A stretch of 64,000 nt of DNA from Boesenbergia rotunda (Eukaryota; Streptophyta; Magnoliopsida; Zingiberales; Zingiberaceae). Every line of letters starts with the position of its first letter. Within the stretch, counting starts at the first letter, position 1. Both the position numbers and the translations under genes were made by a program. Shown one piece after another: positions 35,466-46,836 of this stretch. Under the pieces are notes generated by a model, which searched no databases, was not told where the DNA came from, and worked only from the letters and a program-made list of their open reading frames with translations. Where the stretch lies: contig JAGFNQ010001188.1 in the NCBI GenBank assembly GCA_024364735.1, positions 1 through 64,000 on the forward strand, read 5' to 3'.

Positions 35466-36272
35466 TCATTGATTTTCAAACTCTCCCCCGTGATCACTCC
35501 TATGTCTTTTGATTTTGGTATCATTTTGATTTTCAATTAACTTATAAAAATTAATAAATAGGTTTAGGGCTTCATCTTTAGTTTTTAGGAACCTAACCCA
35601 AGTAAACCTAGAGTAATCATCAATAATTACTAAGCAGTACCGATTTCTGCTTAGTGACTTGGCTCCATGTGAATCAAATAGGTCAAGGTGTAGGAGCTCA
35701 AGTGTGGTTTGAGTTAGATCTGATTGAATTTGTTTGTGATTAGACCTGGTTTGTTTACCTTGGTTGCATGATTCACATATTATCTTTTCATGGTTCTTGA
35801 TTTTAGGTATTCCTTTAATTAGGCCAAGTTGAGTGATTTTTGAAATTAATCTCAGATTAGTGTGACCTAATCTCCTATGCCAGAGGTTTGATTCTTCTAA
35901 CCGAGTTAATAAGCATTTAGGTATTAAGGGTAGGTTTATAGTGTAAACATTATTTTTTCTAGTACCCTTAAGCATGATTTCTGAGTCTTGCAGGTTTCTA
36001 ATCAGGCAGTTAGAGTTGGTAAAGGTAACTACATAGTTAGTATCACACAATTGACTTATACTAAGCAAGTTAAATTTGAAGTCTTCAACCAACCGTACCT
36101 TTTTAATAACGAAATCAGATTTCAGTTCAATGTTACCTGACCCAATGACTTTGAGTATAGCATTGTTGCCAAATGCTACTGAGCCTAGGCTCTTGAACTT
36201 GAGTTTGGTGAATTTCAATTTGTCTCCAGTCATGTGTTTGGAGCACCCGCTATCCAACATCCATTGGTCCAA
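35466..36272 (-). pseudogene. pol: Protease and integrase core of element A
   Basis: A 268-codon minus-strand frame starts at LDSGCSKHMTGD (protease active site). It passes the zinc finger (WHRRLGHTN..CESCNQGKQTRS) and carries catalytic Asp residues in HLDLFDSHG and RSDHGGEF. The start Met precedes the protease; in position and length it matches 2426-3232. The frame ends just before the DDE glutamate. Confidence 0.92.
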
Positions 36273-37219
36273 ATCTTTGTGTTCCTACACATAAAGAGTT
36301 TGTTGATTTGGATCCAATTAGAATCAGGGATAGCCTAAATTGATTTTCACAACCTAGTCCGTCTCACCCAATCTAGAGTTATTAATCACGTTAACCTTAT
36401 CAGTTTTTGTGAGATAGGTTTTAGAAAGAAATTTTATTTTGAAAAGTCCATGATTAATTTTAAAAAGTTAAATTAATTTTGAAAACAATTAGTTTTAAAT
36501 TTATTTTGAAAAAGAATATTTGAATCTAAGATTAACTGAAAATTTGTGTTAGATTCGAATTTGACAAAGAGTAAATTGAATTTGAATTTCAAAAATTGGC
36601 TTCCAAGTCTTGGCGAGGCACAAGGCCTTCTTTGGCCGTAGCCTTATTGGATCATCAACCCTTTCCTTGACAAAGCCTTTTAGTGAAATTTCATTTTCAA
36701 GGTTACTTTTTGAGAAATTTTGGTCTAACTAGCTTGGGTCTTGGATCGGTAGCTTCGGCTAGTTTCACCAGTCTAAAGAGACCAAGTAGTGTATACCTGA
36801 CCTTATTAGAAAAGGCTTCCCTAACGTACTATCATCTCACCGCCACCCAATACTATGTTGTTTAAATTTCAATTAATTGGTTTAGTCCTTAATCTAACCA
36901 GTCCTAGGTCTAAGCATGGTAATTTACAGAAAATAAATAAACAAGCAATCGTGCAATTTAAAACAAGAAACGAAATTTATTTAACTATAAAAATAGTTTT
37001 TAAATTGGCTCCCCCTGGACTAAAGCCATGGTAATGATTAGGCAAGATATGAATCTTGTCCTTGGGGATCCAATACTGATTTGGTCCAACTTTGTTGTTC
37101 AGGCACAGTTTGGGTACCCATGCCTGAATTTTGGGTCTAGACTGATTCAGTATAGCATAATATGACCTTTGTCTAGCCTTGGTTCGATACCCTAATCCGG
37201 ATCGATTTAGAACGGACTT
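36273..37219 (-). other. Gag-pol spacer of element A
   Basis: About 0.95 kb. The gag-proximal part still reads as the Gag tail (RSGLGYRTK-like, WVPK-like blocks, 37020-37210). The rest has no frame. Contains the conserved TTGGCGAGGCACAAGGCC and CGGTAGCTTCGGCTAGTT blocks also seen in elements C and the plus-strand copy. Confidence 0.6.
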
Positions 37220-38623
37220 CTATTTTTCAAGGATCATGTCAAGACCCTTGGAACCCGAAGTGAATCGTTCTAAAGCTGCTCTAAGATCCTTGACTTGAGT
37301 TTTCAAGAAGGAGTTCTCTTTCTCAAGTTTTTCAACTTGAGTAGAGATTCCTTCTTGAACCTTCTCAGTTAAGGATCTAGAGTCAGCGTCCTCTTTCAGG
37401 AGTTTTACTTCCTGTCGGAGTGACTCGACTCGAATTTTTGCTTTCACCAAGTCGCGAGAAAGGTAAGCAATTAACTCTGATAATTGAACTTTAGAAAATC
37501 CACTTACAGTGATCTTGCCGTCCTCCAAAAATGTGAGCTTTCCGTCGTCCGACTCCGATTCTGATTCGGTGTTGATTTCTTCCGAATCAGTCAAAGCGAG
37601 CAGGTTCGATTGTGGGGCCTCTTCTTCTTCTTTGGAGGAAGACTCGTCCCATGTTGCTTGAAGGGCCTTCTTCCTTCTTGTCTTCTTCGTCTCCTTCAGA
37701 TTGGGGCATTCCGTCTTGGAGTGACCCTTCTTTTTGCATTCGTAGCAGGTCACATTTGGTTTGGTCTTTTTATTTGAAGGTTCAGCTGTCTCTTCCTTTC
37801 TTCGGCTGGCTTTCCTTCTGTTGGTCTGATTTTTCAGCTCCTTGTAGTAGTCCCGGGCTAGCCGAACCAGCTTGGGTAGATCTCCTTCACTGTCTTCTGA
37901 GTCTGAGTCAGACTCGGATGCAGATTGAGGCTTCTTCTTGGTCATATTTCCAGTTTTGCCTGTAACAAAAGCAATGCCTTTCTCGGCCATGGTGCAGTTA
38001 GTCTGCTCATGTAATTCAAGTTCAGAAAATAACTCATCTAATTTGATTTTAGAAAGATCCCTTGAAACTTTGTACGCATCTACCATAGATGCCCACAAAG
38101 TATTTCTTGGGAAAGCGTTAAGGGTATACCTGATCAGGTCACGGTTCTCTACCTTGTGACCGATTGAGTGTAGACCGTTCATCAACTCCTGGATTCTGGC
38201 GTGGAGCTGGGCTGCTGACTCGCCGTCGTTCATTTTGATAGTGTAGAGTTTGTTTAGCAGTAGGTCCCTCTTGCTGATTCGGGTGTCGAAGGTTCCTTCG
38301 TGTAGTTCAATTAACTTACCCCAAAGTTCTTTTGCACTGTTGAATGGTCCCACCCGGTTCAGCTCTTCTTTGGTTAGACCACATTGAAGTGTCTGAGTCG
38401 CTTTAGCATCCGCCTCGATCTTCCTTTTTAGTGAGGCGTCCCATTCGGTGTAAGGTTGTGGCACTCCTTCTGCATTTTTCGGGATTTCCAAACCAGATTG
38501 GATGAATATCCACATGTTCACCTGAGTTTTCAGGTGGACTTCCATCCGACTCTTCCAGTAGGAGAAATCCTCCCCACTGAAGAGTGGTGGTCTGGCTGTA
38601 CTAAAACCCTCTTGCATGGCCAT
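37220..38623 (-). CDS. gag: Gag polyprotein of element A, intact frame
   Basis: 467 codons on the minus strand. The N-terminal capsid-type region (PPLFSGEDFSYWKSRMEVHL) is the UBN2-like Gag domain of plant copia elements, with LLLNKLYTIKMNDGES and AFPRNTLWASMVDAYK following. The zinc knuckle CYECKKKGHSKTEC (CX2CX4HX4C) at about residues 285-300 binds RNA. An acidic Ser-rich stretch and a coiled coil (VEKLEKENSFLKTQVKDLRAAL) lead to FTSGSKGLDMI. Start chosen at the Met preceding AMQEGF because the copy in C begins identically. The leader between PBS and ATG is about 200 bp. The frame is complete to its stop, but the Gag tail motifs lie beyond it, so the stop may be premature. SIRE/Maximus lineage inferred. 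Confidence 0.92.
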   Translation of the reverse strand: MAMQEGFSTARPPLFSGEDFSYWKSRMEVHLKTQVNMWIFIQSGLEIPKNAEGVPQPYTEWDASLKRKIEADAKATQTLQCGLTKEELNRVGPFNSAKELWGKLIELHEGTFDTRISKRDLLLNKLYTIKMNDGESAAQLHARIQELMNGLHSIGHKVENRDLIRYTLNAFPRNTLWASMVDAYKVSRDLSKIKLDELFSELELHEQTNCTMAEKGIAFVTGKTGNMTKKKPQSASESDSDSEDSEGDLPKLVRLARDYYKELKNQTNRRKASRRKEETAEPSNKKTKPNVTCYECKKKGHSKTECPNLKETKKTRRKKALQATWDESSSKEEEEAPQSNLLALTDSEEINTESESESDDGKLTFLEDGKITVSGFSKVQLSELIAYLSRDLVKAKIRVESLRQEVKLLKEDADSRSLTEKVQEGISTQVEKLEKENSFLKTQVKDLRAALERFTSGSKGLDMILEK

Positions 38624-38826
38624 TTAATGATATTCTGAAATAAATGCAACAAAAAAACCGTCCCAAGACTTGGTCTTGGATTAATAGTGCGGGAAGAATA
38701 TATAAAAGAAAATTATCGAGTGGTGTTGCACCAACCTCGATTAACGATAAAAGTTCGATAAAAAAAATTAAAAAAATATTTTGTAAAAATCTGAAAAACT
38801 CTCAAATTGGTGGTTGCACCTACCCC

Positions 38827-38838
38827 GCTCTAATACCA
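38827..38838 (-). promoter_or_regulatory. Primer-binding site of element A (tRNA-iMet)
   Basis: Sense-strand TGGTATTAGAGC, two bases after the 5' LTR end. The plant copia consensus complementary to initiator tRNA-Met is TGGTATCAGAGC; one C-to-T difference. Confidence 0.92.
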
Positions 38839-38840
38839 CT

Positions 38841-40135
38841 TGTTGGATCGAGAAACACGATAGAGGGGGGGTGAATATCGTGAAAACTTTTTCAGATAAG
38901 ACTTAAGAGAAAATACACAGCAGAATTAAAAACAAACACGAGGAACACAAGTATTTTTTACTTGGTTCGGAGTCGCGGTCGGCTCCTACTCCAAGGCCCA
39001 CGGTCCTTGACCGTTTACTACGGGCAATTCTATGGTAGCGTAAAGATTTACAGAATTGGTACAATAGTAGTGCAGTAATTAAACAAGTACACCTTTCGTT
39101 ACCGACGCCCGGTGTGGATCGTACTTCTGAGCAGATGGTCGTCGTCGGCACTAGAATGTCGGGAACGGAGTTTCCCGGAGCAGAGCGCTTGAACGAAAGG
39201 CTTAGAGGCGTTGGAAAATTCTTGTTCTGAGCCTTGGGGTCGAGCCCCTTTTATAGTGCTCCTGGGGGCGCCTGGGACGTCGAGGGTACCTGACACGTGC
39301 CTTCGGATCGGAGAACTTCTATCCGAAGCTTGGACAGCGCTTATCCTCTTCGAATCGGCTCAAGAGATGACTGGGGCGCCCGGGACCTCCCGGGCGCCCA
39401 GGTTGACTGGGTCCGCTGGCTTCGTGGCTAATTTTGCTTCGACTCATCTTTGGCTTTGACCTTGGGCGCCCGGGACCTCCCGGGCGCCTAGCCCAGTGTT
39501 GTTTCGAAGCGCTTCTTGGTTTAACTGCTGTTTGGCTTTGACCTTGGGTGCCCGGGACCTCCCGGGAGCCTAGCTTAGCTGCCTGCCCCTCTCCTTTGGG
39601 GCGTTCTGAGCTGCAGAAACACACTCCTTCGGTCCCTGCATTCAAGGTTAGTACCAACATAAACAATTCAAGAATATTAGTTAGTTTTTACAGCCATAGC
39701 TGTCTTGTTCTGACTTTGGGTCTCCCAAATGGAACCCTAGGTCGAACTGACGCCTACTGTTCCCTCGACGGGGAACGCGTCCTCACCTACTCCTCTCAGG
39801 AGAGTTTACCTTTTGCCAACCGGCTCCTCCGGTTGGACTTTTGCCCAGCAACCCTTCGCCAGGTCTTCACTGCCTAGCAGCCCTTCGCCAGGAGCCTAGC
39901 AGCCCCTTGCCAGGTCTTCGATGCCTAGCAGCCCTTCGCCAGGTGCCCAGCAGCCCTTCACCAGGTCTTAGGGTTTCGATGCCTAGCAGCCCTTCGCTAG
40001 GTGCCCAGCAGCCCTTAGCTAGGACTTCTTTCTGCACACTCAGTGAACACATTAGACCAAAAATAACATCTTAACTCTTGAACCCTTTGCCATTATCAAA
40101 ACCCAGGTTTGACTTAGGTGCTACCTGCACCAACA
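38841..40135 (-). mobile_element. 5' LTR of element A
   Basis: 1295 bp, TG...CA, closely similar to 28011-29347. TATA on the minus strand near 39248-39262 (CACTATAAAAGGGG). It lacks one of the imperfect GGCGCC modules seen near 28560 in the other LTR. Confidence 0.93.
39375..39488. repeat. Two perfect GGCGCC-type hairpins in the 5' LTR of element A
   Basis: Located at 39375-39398 and 39465-39488, identical to those in the 3' LTR; a third, decayed one is near 39547-39570. Confidence 0.88.
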
Positions 40136-40223
40136 GAAAAGTGTGAAAAGGTCGCATGGCCATGACTTCTCGGGTGGTGAGTGGGAGAACACAACGAACT
40201 ATTACTCGGTAGAGGGCATAATC

Positions 40224-40822
40224 CTAGACTCGGAGGTCAACGAACTGAAACTGACGTGCTAACGGGTTCCGCACATCTCCAAAAAAAGTAGGAGTAAAGT
40301 GTATATAGGTTGATGTGCGAATAGGGGGGGGGGGAGCGAAGGGAGGGTCGGTCGGAGGATAACAGCAAAAGGTTGATTGTGATTGTCGCTGTCCGAGAAA
40401 TCGATTAAACAAAGTTAGAGAAATAGTGAGAGGAGTGCCTTGTACGGTGGTAGAGTAGAGCAGGTCATCAATTTTGACTAGGTTATTGTAAAATTCGGCA
40501 CACAATGTCGAGTTTACAGGATGTGTGCAGAAGACGAGATGGTCTAGTTGATAGAAGTTGATCGCATCCATAGCTAAGGGGCAAGATTGGGTAAAGAATT
40601 GCCTATTTAGGAAGCTAGTCTTTATAGGCTTATAGGTTGTTTGGGCAAATCTGTTAAACAATTCCAAGTTGGGAAACCTTGGATTGGGGCTAGGTTCGGC
40701 GACAAGGTTAGGTTGAGTGGCGCGACGTTTTCTAAATATGTAAAGGAAAATTATGCATTTAAGCGAGATAATAAAAATAATTTATTTAAAAATGCATAAC
40801 AAAATTGATACCGGGGCGGCAT
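40224..40822 (-). pseudogene. Upstream half of the split plant-transposon-protein-like ORF
   Basis: The open frame to 40224 contains LFNRFAQTTYKPIKTSFLNR, CAEFYNNLVKIDD and a PLTISLTLFNRFLG stretch. This pattern (short conserved hydrophobic positions in an N-terminal region) resembles the 'putative plant transposon protein' family. An ATG at 40820-40822 followed by a GT (40810-40811) and an AG before 40731 would add a tiny first exon and an 80-bp intron, giving a basic N-terminus; this is inference. The reading continues to the edge of element A at 40136. The remainder is at 27518-28010. Confidence 0.5.
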
Positions 40823-40859
40823 TTTCGAAGTAGGGCGTTGGAGGACAGAAGAAGGGCTT

Positions 40860-41359
40860 CCGGGCGCCTTAAGAGGAAGAGAAGTGAAGGAGGATTTCAG
40901 TTTTGGTATGGGGAATGAAGAGGGAGCCATGGTTCTTATATAGGGTTATACGGGCGCCTGTGAAGTGTTGGGCACCCGTGTTCATTGGGGCGCCCGAGTC
41001 AGACGTCAGCTGCTTTTGACAGATCTGACCACCTTGGATGAAGATAAAGCTTAGGCGCCCATAAGGTTACGGGCGCCCAGGTCAGGTGTGTCGGGGTTGA
41101 CAGCTTTCGCTGTCTTGATCGAAGATAAAGGCTTGGGCGCCTGACAGGTCACGGGCGCTCGTGCTGACCGGGGTTTGACTATTGCACAATTTGACCGTTT
41201 GACCAGTGTTGACTGTTTTGACCGGGTTTGGTTCTTTTGACCAACCAATAATCAATTAAGCTCTAAATTGCATTTTTAAGCATTTTAGACACGATTTACT
41301 GATTTTACTTGACAAAAGTACAAAACCAAATGAATTAGTTTGGAACAAGATAACATTGA
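40860..41359 (-). promoter_or_regulatory. LTR-like promoter region upstream of the split ORF
   Basis: On the minus strand a TATA box (CCCTATATAAGAACC) lies near 40938. It is preceded by GGCGCC-flanked inverted repeats (about 40950-40990, 41052-41080 and 41134-41160), the same arrangement as in the copia U3 regions. The arms here contain mismatches or G-T pairs. Probably the remnant of a related LTR; which element it belonged to is unclear. Confidence 0.45.
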
Positions 41360-42185
41360 GTTAAATTAGGTCCTAACCATCTCACCCAATCTATAGTTAT
41401 CAATCATGTTAACCTTATGGGTTTTGTGAGATAGGTTTTAATAGAAATAAAGATTTTAATTTGAAATCATGATTGGTTTTAAAAGGTTAAATTAATTTTG
41501 AAAAAAATTTAATTAAGTTTTAAGTTTATTTTGGAAAGTGGTTGAATCTAAGATTAATTGAAATTTGAATTAGATTCAAATCTGACAATAGTAAAGTGAA
41601 TTTAATTTTCAATAATTGGCTTCCAGGTCTTGGCGAGGCACTAGGCCTTCTTTGGCCGTAGCCTTATTGGATCATTAATCCTTTCCTTGACAAAGCCTTT
41701 TATTGAAAATTCATCTTCAAGTTACTCCTTGAAAGATTTTGGTCTAACTAGTTTGGGTCTTGGATCGGTAGCTTCGGCTAGTTCCACCACAATGGCTTCC
41801 CTAACGTACTATCATCTCAACTCCACCCAATACTATGTTGTTTAAATTTCAATTAAGTCATTTGTCCTTAGTCTAACCAGTCCTTGGTCTAAGCATAATA
41901 AATTGCAGAAATAAATAAACAAACAAGCATGCAATAAAATCAAAGAATTAAGCTAAAAAATTATCTAATTATGAAAATTGTTTTTAAATTGTCTCCCCCT
42001 GGACTAAAGCCTCGATAATGATTAGGCAAGATGTGAATCTTGTCCTCGGGGATCCAATACTGGTTTGGTCCAGCTTGGTTGTTCAAGCAAAGCTTGGGGA
42101 CCCATGCTTGAACTTTGGCTCTAGGTTGGTTCAATACAGCATAATACGATCGTTGTCTCGACTTGGTTCGATACCCTAACCCAGA
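41360..42185 (-). other. Gag-pol spacer of element C
   Basis: Colinear with 36350-37219 of element A, including the GTCTTGGCGAGGCAC and CTTGGATCGGTAGCTTCGGC blocks and the Gag-tail words near 42000-42180. It ends at about 41360, where homology to A stops abruptly. Confidence 0.65.
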
Positions 42186-43616
42186 TCAATTATGAATGGA
42201 CTTCTGTTTTCCAATGATCATGTCAAGACCCTTGGAACCCGAAGTAAATCGTTCTAAAGCCACTTTGAGCTCCTTGACTTGAGTTTTCAAGGAGGAGTTC
42301 TCTTTCTCAAGCTTTTCAACTTGAGTAGAGTTTCCTTCTTGAACCTTCTCGGTCAAGGATCTCGAGTCGGCTTCCTCTTTCAGGAGTTTTACTTCCTGTC
42401 GGAGGGACTCGACCCGGATTTTGGCTTTCGCCAAGTTACGAGATAAATAAGCAATTAATTTCGATAATTCAATTTCGGAATAACCTCTTACCGTTATTTG
42501 GTCGTTTTCCGAGATTGTGACCCTTCCGTCGTCTGGCTCCGATTATGATCCGGTGTCGATGTCTTCCGAAGCGGTTAAAGCAAGAAGATTTGATTGTGGG
42601 GCCTCTTCTTCTTCTTCGGAGGAAGATTCATCCCACGTGGCTTGGAGAGCCTTCTTCCTTCAAGTCTTCTTGGCTTCCTTCAAATTGGGGCATTCTGACT
42701 TGTAATGACGCTTCTTGCTGCATTCATAGCAGGTGACATTTGTTTTGCCTTTTGAAGTTGAAGGTTCAGCTGGATCTTTCTTTCGTCGGCTCGCTTTCTT
42801 TCTGTTGGTTTGATGCTTCAGCTCCTTGTAGTAGTCCTGAGCTAGCCGCACCAACTTGGGTCGATCCCCTTCACTATCTTCTGAGTCTGTTTCCGAGTTA
42901 GACTCGGGTGCAGGTTGAGGCTTCTTCTTGGTGACCTTTCCTTGGGGTTTACCTGTAAGAAAAGCAATACTTTTCTCGGTCATAGTGCAGTTAGTCTATT
43001 CATGTAATTCTAATTCTGAAAAAAGTTCATCTAATTTAATTTTTGAAAGGTCCCTGGAAACCTTGTAAGCATCTACCATAGATGCCCATAGTGTGTTCCT
43101 AGGGAATGCGTTTAGGGTATACCTGATTAGGTCACGGTTCTCTACCTTATGACCTATTGTGTGCAGCCCGTTCATCAGCTCCTGGTTTCTGGCATGGAGC
43201 TATGCTGCTGATTCGCCTTCGTTCATTTTTATTATGTAGAGTCTGTTCAGCAACAGATCCCTTTTGCTGATTCTGGCGTCGGAGGTACCTTCGTGCAGCT
43301 CAATCAGCTTGTTCCATAGTTCTTTGGCGTTGTTGAAAGGTCTCACCCGGTTCAGCTCTTCCTTAGTTAATCCACACTGCAACGTCTAGGTTGCCTTTGC
43401 ATCAGCCTCGATCTTTTTCTTCAACGAGGCGTCCCATTCAGAGTAGTGCTGTGCCACTCCTTCTGTATTCTTGGGGATCTCGAGGCAAGATTGGATTATT
43501 ATCCACATGTCCACCTGAGTTTTCAGGTGGACTTCCATCCTGCTTTTCTAGTAGGAGAAATCTTCTCCACTGAAAAGCGGTGGTCTGACAGTGCTGAATC
43601 CTTCTTGCATGGCCAT
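42186..43616 (-). pseudogene. gag: Gag of element C, broken
   Basis: Colinear with the gag of element A: MAMQEGFS start at 43616, TKEELNRV block, LLLNRLYIIKMNEGESAA, zinc knuckle CYECSKKRHYKSEC (near 42715), coiled coil (VEKLEKENSSLKTQV) and FTSGSKGLDMI. At least four frame breaks or stops (near 43200, 43380, 42990 and 42550) divide it. The zinc knuckle keeps the CX2CX4HX4C spacing, although the usual Gly before the His is Arg. It is the only coding remnant of C. Confidence 0.88.
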
Positions 43617-43825
43617 AATATTTTCTAAAAATTTACAAAAACAAAGAAAACATGTTCCAAGACTTGGTCTTGGATTAGTAGTGCGGAAGAAAATTAATAG
43701 AAATGGAAACAATCGAGTGGTGTTGCACCAACCTCGATTAACGAGAAAAACAAAAAAAATTAAAATAATTTCGTAAAATTTGAAAAAACTCTCAAATTGG
43801 TGGTTGCACCAAATTTGAGCCACCC

Positions 43826-43837
43826 GCTCTGATACCA
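43826..43837 (-). promoter_or_regulatory. Primer-binding site of element C (tRNA-iMet)
   Basis: Sense TGGTATCAGAGC, exactly the plant copia consensus, two bases from the LTR. Confidence 0.95.
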
Positions 43838-44297
43838 CTTGTTGGATCGGAGAAAACAATAGAGGGGGGGGTGAATATCGTTATAAAATTTTCGGAATAC
43901 TAGAGAAGATACGCAGCGGAATATAACAGAACACACGCGAACACAAGTCGGTTTTACTTGGTTCGGAATCGCGGTCAGTCCTACTCCAAGGCCCACGATC
44001 CTTGACCGTTTACTTTGGGCAATTCTATATTCGGAAAAACTTTTACAGATTGATAGTACAGATATTGAATTGGAAATTGAATTAGCAACACTTTCGTAAT
44101 TTAAAGTTTTACCGGTGCCCGAGGTGGATCGAAATTCGGAGCAGAGGGTTGTCGTCGGCACTGGAATCTCGAAGTTGAACTTTGTCGGAGTGCAGTGCTT
44201 GAACGAAAGTGTCTGGAGCGTAGACAACAATGAATGTTGAAGCCTTGGGGGTGAACCCCCTTTTATAGCACCCATGGGGTGCCTGTGTCGATGGGGG

Positions 44298-46741
44298 TGT
44301 TAGTGATATGAGAGAAGTGTCCTAAGGCAATCGCCTTATGATTGTAAACATTTATTTTAATAAATGATAATTCACTATTTGAGTATACATGTTAGTGTAT
44401 TTGATTGGGATCTTAAACTCATCTACTGAATGTCCGCAATACAATTCACAGCATAAGAGAATTTGTGATGGGATCACAACTAGTGATTATCTCTACATGT
44501 GCAAATGTGAAGTATTGAAAATATCCCTAGTCGATGAATTGATAAAAACGGACACTATCAATTCTGTTGAGACTAGCATGGGTTATTCTCTAATCAGCTG
44601 ATTCTCACTGGCTGGTGACATTGGGATGTCCGGAGATAAACATGGATGCTAGTTAAGGGAACTAGTTCATTGGAGTGACTAGCTGTAAAACTTCATATGG
44701 TAATCTATATAGATATGTCAATGAAGTTCTTACTGCAGCTTAAGTGCGATGTTCCTTTGACTTGCGGTGTTCAAGTCATCTTGGTCATGGAGACTTATAC
44801 TTTAACATCTTAAGCAAGCATCTCCAAGGAGGTGTGGACCCAGGATGGTTGGGTATAAGCCGAAGTGCCCGAAGATGTTTGAACAGCCTACAAAGGATTC
44901 ACCACTTCTTGCGAGGAGATGTATACCCAGGCCTATCGTCGGATTGTTACTCAAAGCCTCTGGCCAGAGCATATCATGTTTAGAGTGAGAGTCTCTAAAA
45001 TACATGAGAGTAATTAGAAATCCAAAGGACGAGAAAGACACTACTTGGGCTAGGTGTGACGTAGTCAGTCTAGTGGGGACTGACACAAACAGACCATGTC
45101 CTGAACCAAGTGGGTATAAGATGCTGAAGGGAATGAGGCACGATTTATTAGAGCTACTGAAGGGTTTCAGAATTATTTCTGAGGTCAACCGTTGATCTTT
45201 CGATTAATTGGGGGTCATGATGTACTACTAGGTGCCACTCATGATCGTTCTATAATTGGTTGATTATAGACGGCCAACATAAATCGAAAGCCTATTTAGT
45301 CACACGCACTACGAGTAATCCGAGGGATTTAAAATGAGTTGAAAATTGGATTTTCCAATCAAGAGAAATAAGTCGAATCTGAGTTAATCAGAGGCGCAAC
45401 GGAAGCTAAAATTGGCTAAGTCTTTTGAAGGCTTATCAGGCGAATTAAATGAGTTTAATTCGCGATCGGTTCGGCTCGGTTTGGCCGGCCAAAGAGGGTG
45501 CCAACCCTCTTTGGTTTGGCCGGCCATTAAAGGGGGATAAAACCAATTTATTTGGTTTAATTAATAAAATAAATCTAGCGCGATTTGTTTTATAAAATTA
45601 TGGATAAATAAATTTGTTTTCATGGAAATTAAAATAAACTTTAAATGGTTTATTTTTATTTTATAAAATCAATTATGAATTGATTTTTCCATGATAAGAA
45701 AAATTTATATATAATAAATTTATTCTTTTTATGGAAATTAAAATGAACCATGGATTGGTTTATTTTATTTTATAAAATCAATTATGAATTGATTTTTCCA
45801 TGATAAAGAAAAATTTATATATTAAATTTATTCTTTTTATGGAGATTAAAATAAACTTTAAATGGTTTAATTTTATTTTATAAAATCAATTATGAATTGA
45901 TTTTTCCATGATAAGAAAAATTTAGAAAATTTTATACAAATTTTATTCCATAATTAAAAGAGAGAAGTATTTGTTTTATTATAAAGTTAGTTATAATAAA
46001 ACTTGGTTTAAACGGAATAATTCATAAGAGAATTTATAGGATAAATTTGTTATGAAAATTCCGTTAAGAGGGAGACTTGGCAAGGGAGATGCTACTATAT
46101 AAAGGAACCAAAGGCAAGCCCTTAATTCTAATTGAGTAATCAAGAGATTAGTAGCATTCTCTCCCTCTCTCTCTTATTCTCTCTTCTCTCTTCCCTTAGG
46201 GTCGGCGCCCACCTTGAGAGCTAGGGCCAGCACCCTCCTTGAGAGCTAGGGCCGGCGCACCTCACACTTGCCGTGAGCCATCAACACGAAGGAGAAGCCA
46301 ACCAAGAAGAAGAAGAAGCGGATCACATCTCCTTCCTTCCAGGAATTTAGATTCCGTTTCTTGGTGGTAAGTTTCCTTTCTTCTCTCTTGATCTTCTAGT
46401 TGTGCCTTTAGAGAATCTAGTAGTTCTCGTCGGCACAAAACTCGTGACTTTGCGAAGTCATCCCGAAGAGAACTCGGCGTGGACGCGAATAGAGGCGGAG
46501 CTTCCAAGGGACGCTACGGTTGGATCTCGTCCCTTACTTCGAGTTACGCGAGGTACTAAGTAAATTAGTTTACTTTTCCGCAAGGTTTTAATTTATGATC
46601 ATGTCCACACATCATAAGGTTGCATGCTAGATACGTGTTAAAATAATTTGAGAAATTATTTTATGCTAATTCTTCCGCTGCATGTAAAAATTTAAAATTT
46701 TACGAACCCGTATCCTTGTCAACATGCACCCGGTCCCAACA
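44298..46741 (+). mobile_element. Second solo LTR of family X
   Basis: Homologous over its whole length to 31409-33662, same TGTTAGTG...CCCAACA ends, flanked by GGGGG (44293-44297, 46742-46746). It is 190 bp longer because a unit of about 108 bp (TTTTATGGAAATTAAAAT ... TTTTTCCATGATAAG) is present three times at 45617-45915 instead of once. TATA (CTATATAAAGG) near 46094. Confidence 0.88.
45617..45915 (+). repeat. Three tandem units of about 108 bp in the solo LTR
   Basis: Units begin near 45617, 45726 and 45834. Each contains the palindromic AAATCAATTATGAATTGATTT. The sister solo LTR has one unit near 32745-32850. Confidence 0.85.
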
Positions 46742-46836
46742 GGGGGCGCCTAACACGTGGCCTTCCCTGCGCGATCTCTTATCCGCAGGCTCGGTCAGCA
46801 CTTATCCATCTCCACTTGGGCGCCTGAGCTGATGAG

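Larger units (their letters stand above)
28011..40135 (-). mobile_element. Copia element A (SIRE-like), minus strand, nearly complete
   Basis: Both LTRs, PPT, PBS, gag and pol are present. Termini TGTTGGATCGAG (28011) and CACCAACA (40135); flanks GAACA (28006-28010) and GAAAA (40136-40140) match at four of five bases. It sits inside the split ORF. Without the 2.25-kb solo LTR in its RNase H the element is about 9.87 kb. The two LTRs are still close in sequence apart from indels (1337 vs 1295 bp), suggesting a fairly recent insertion. Confidence 0.92.
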
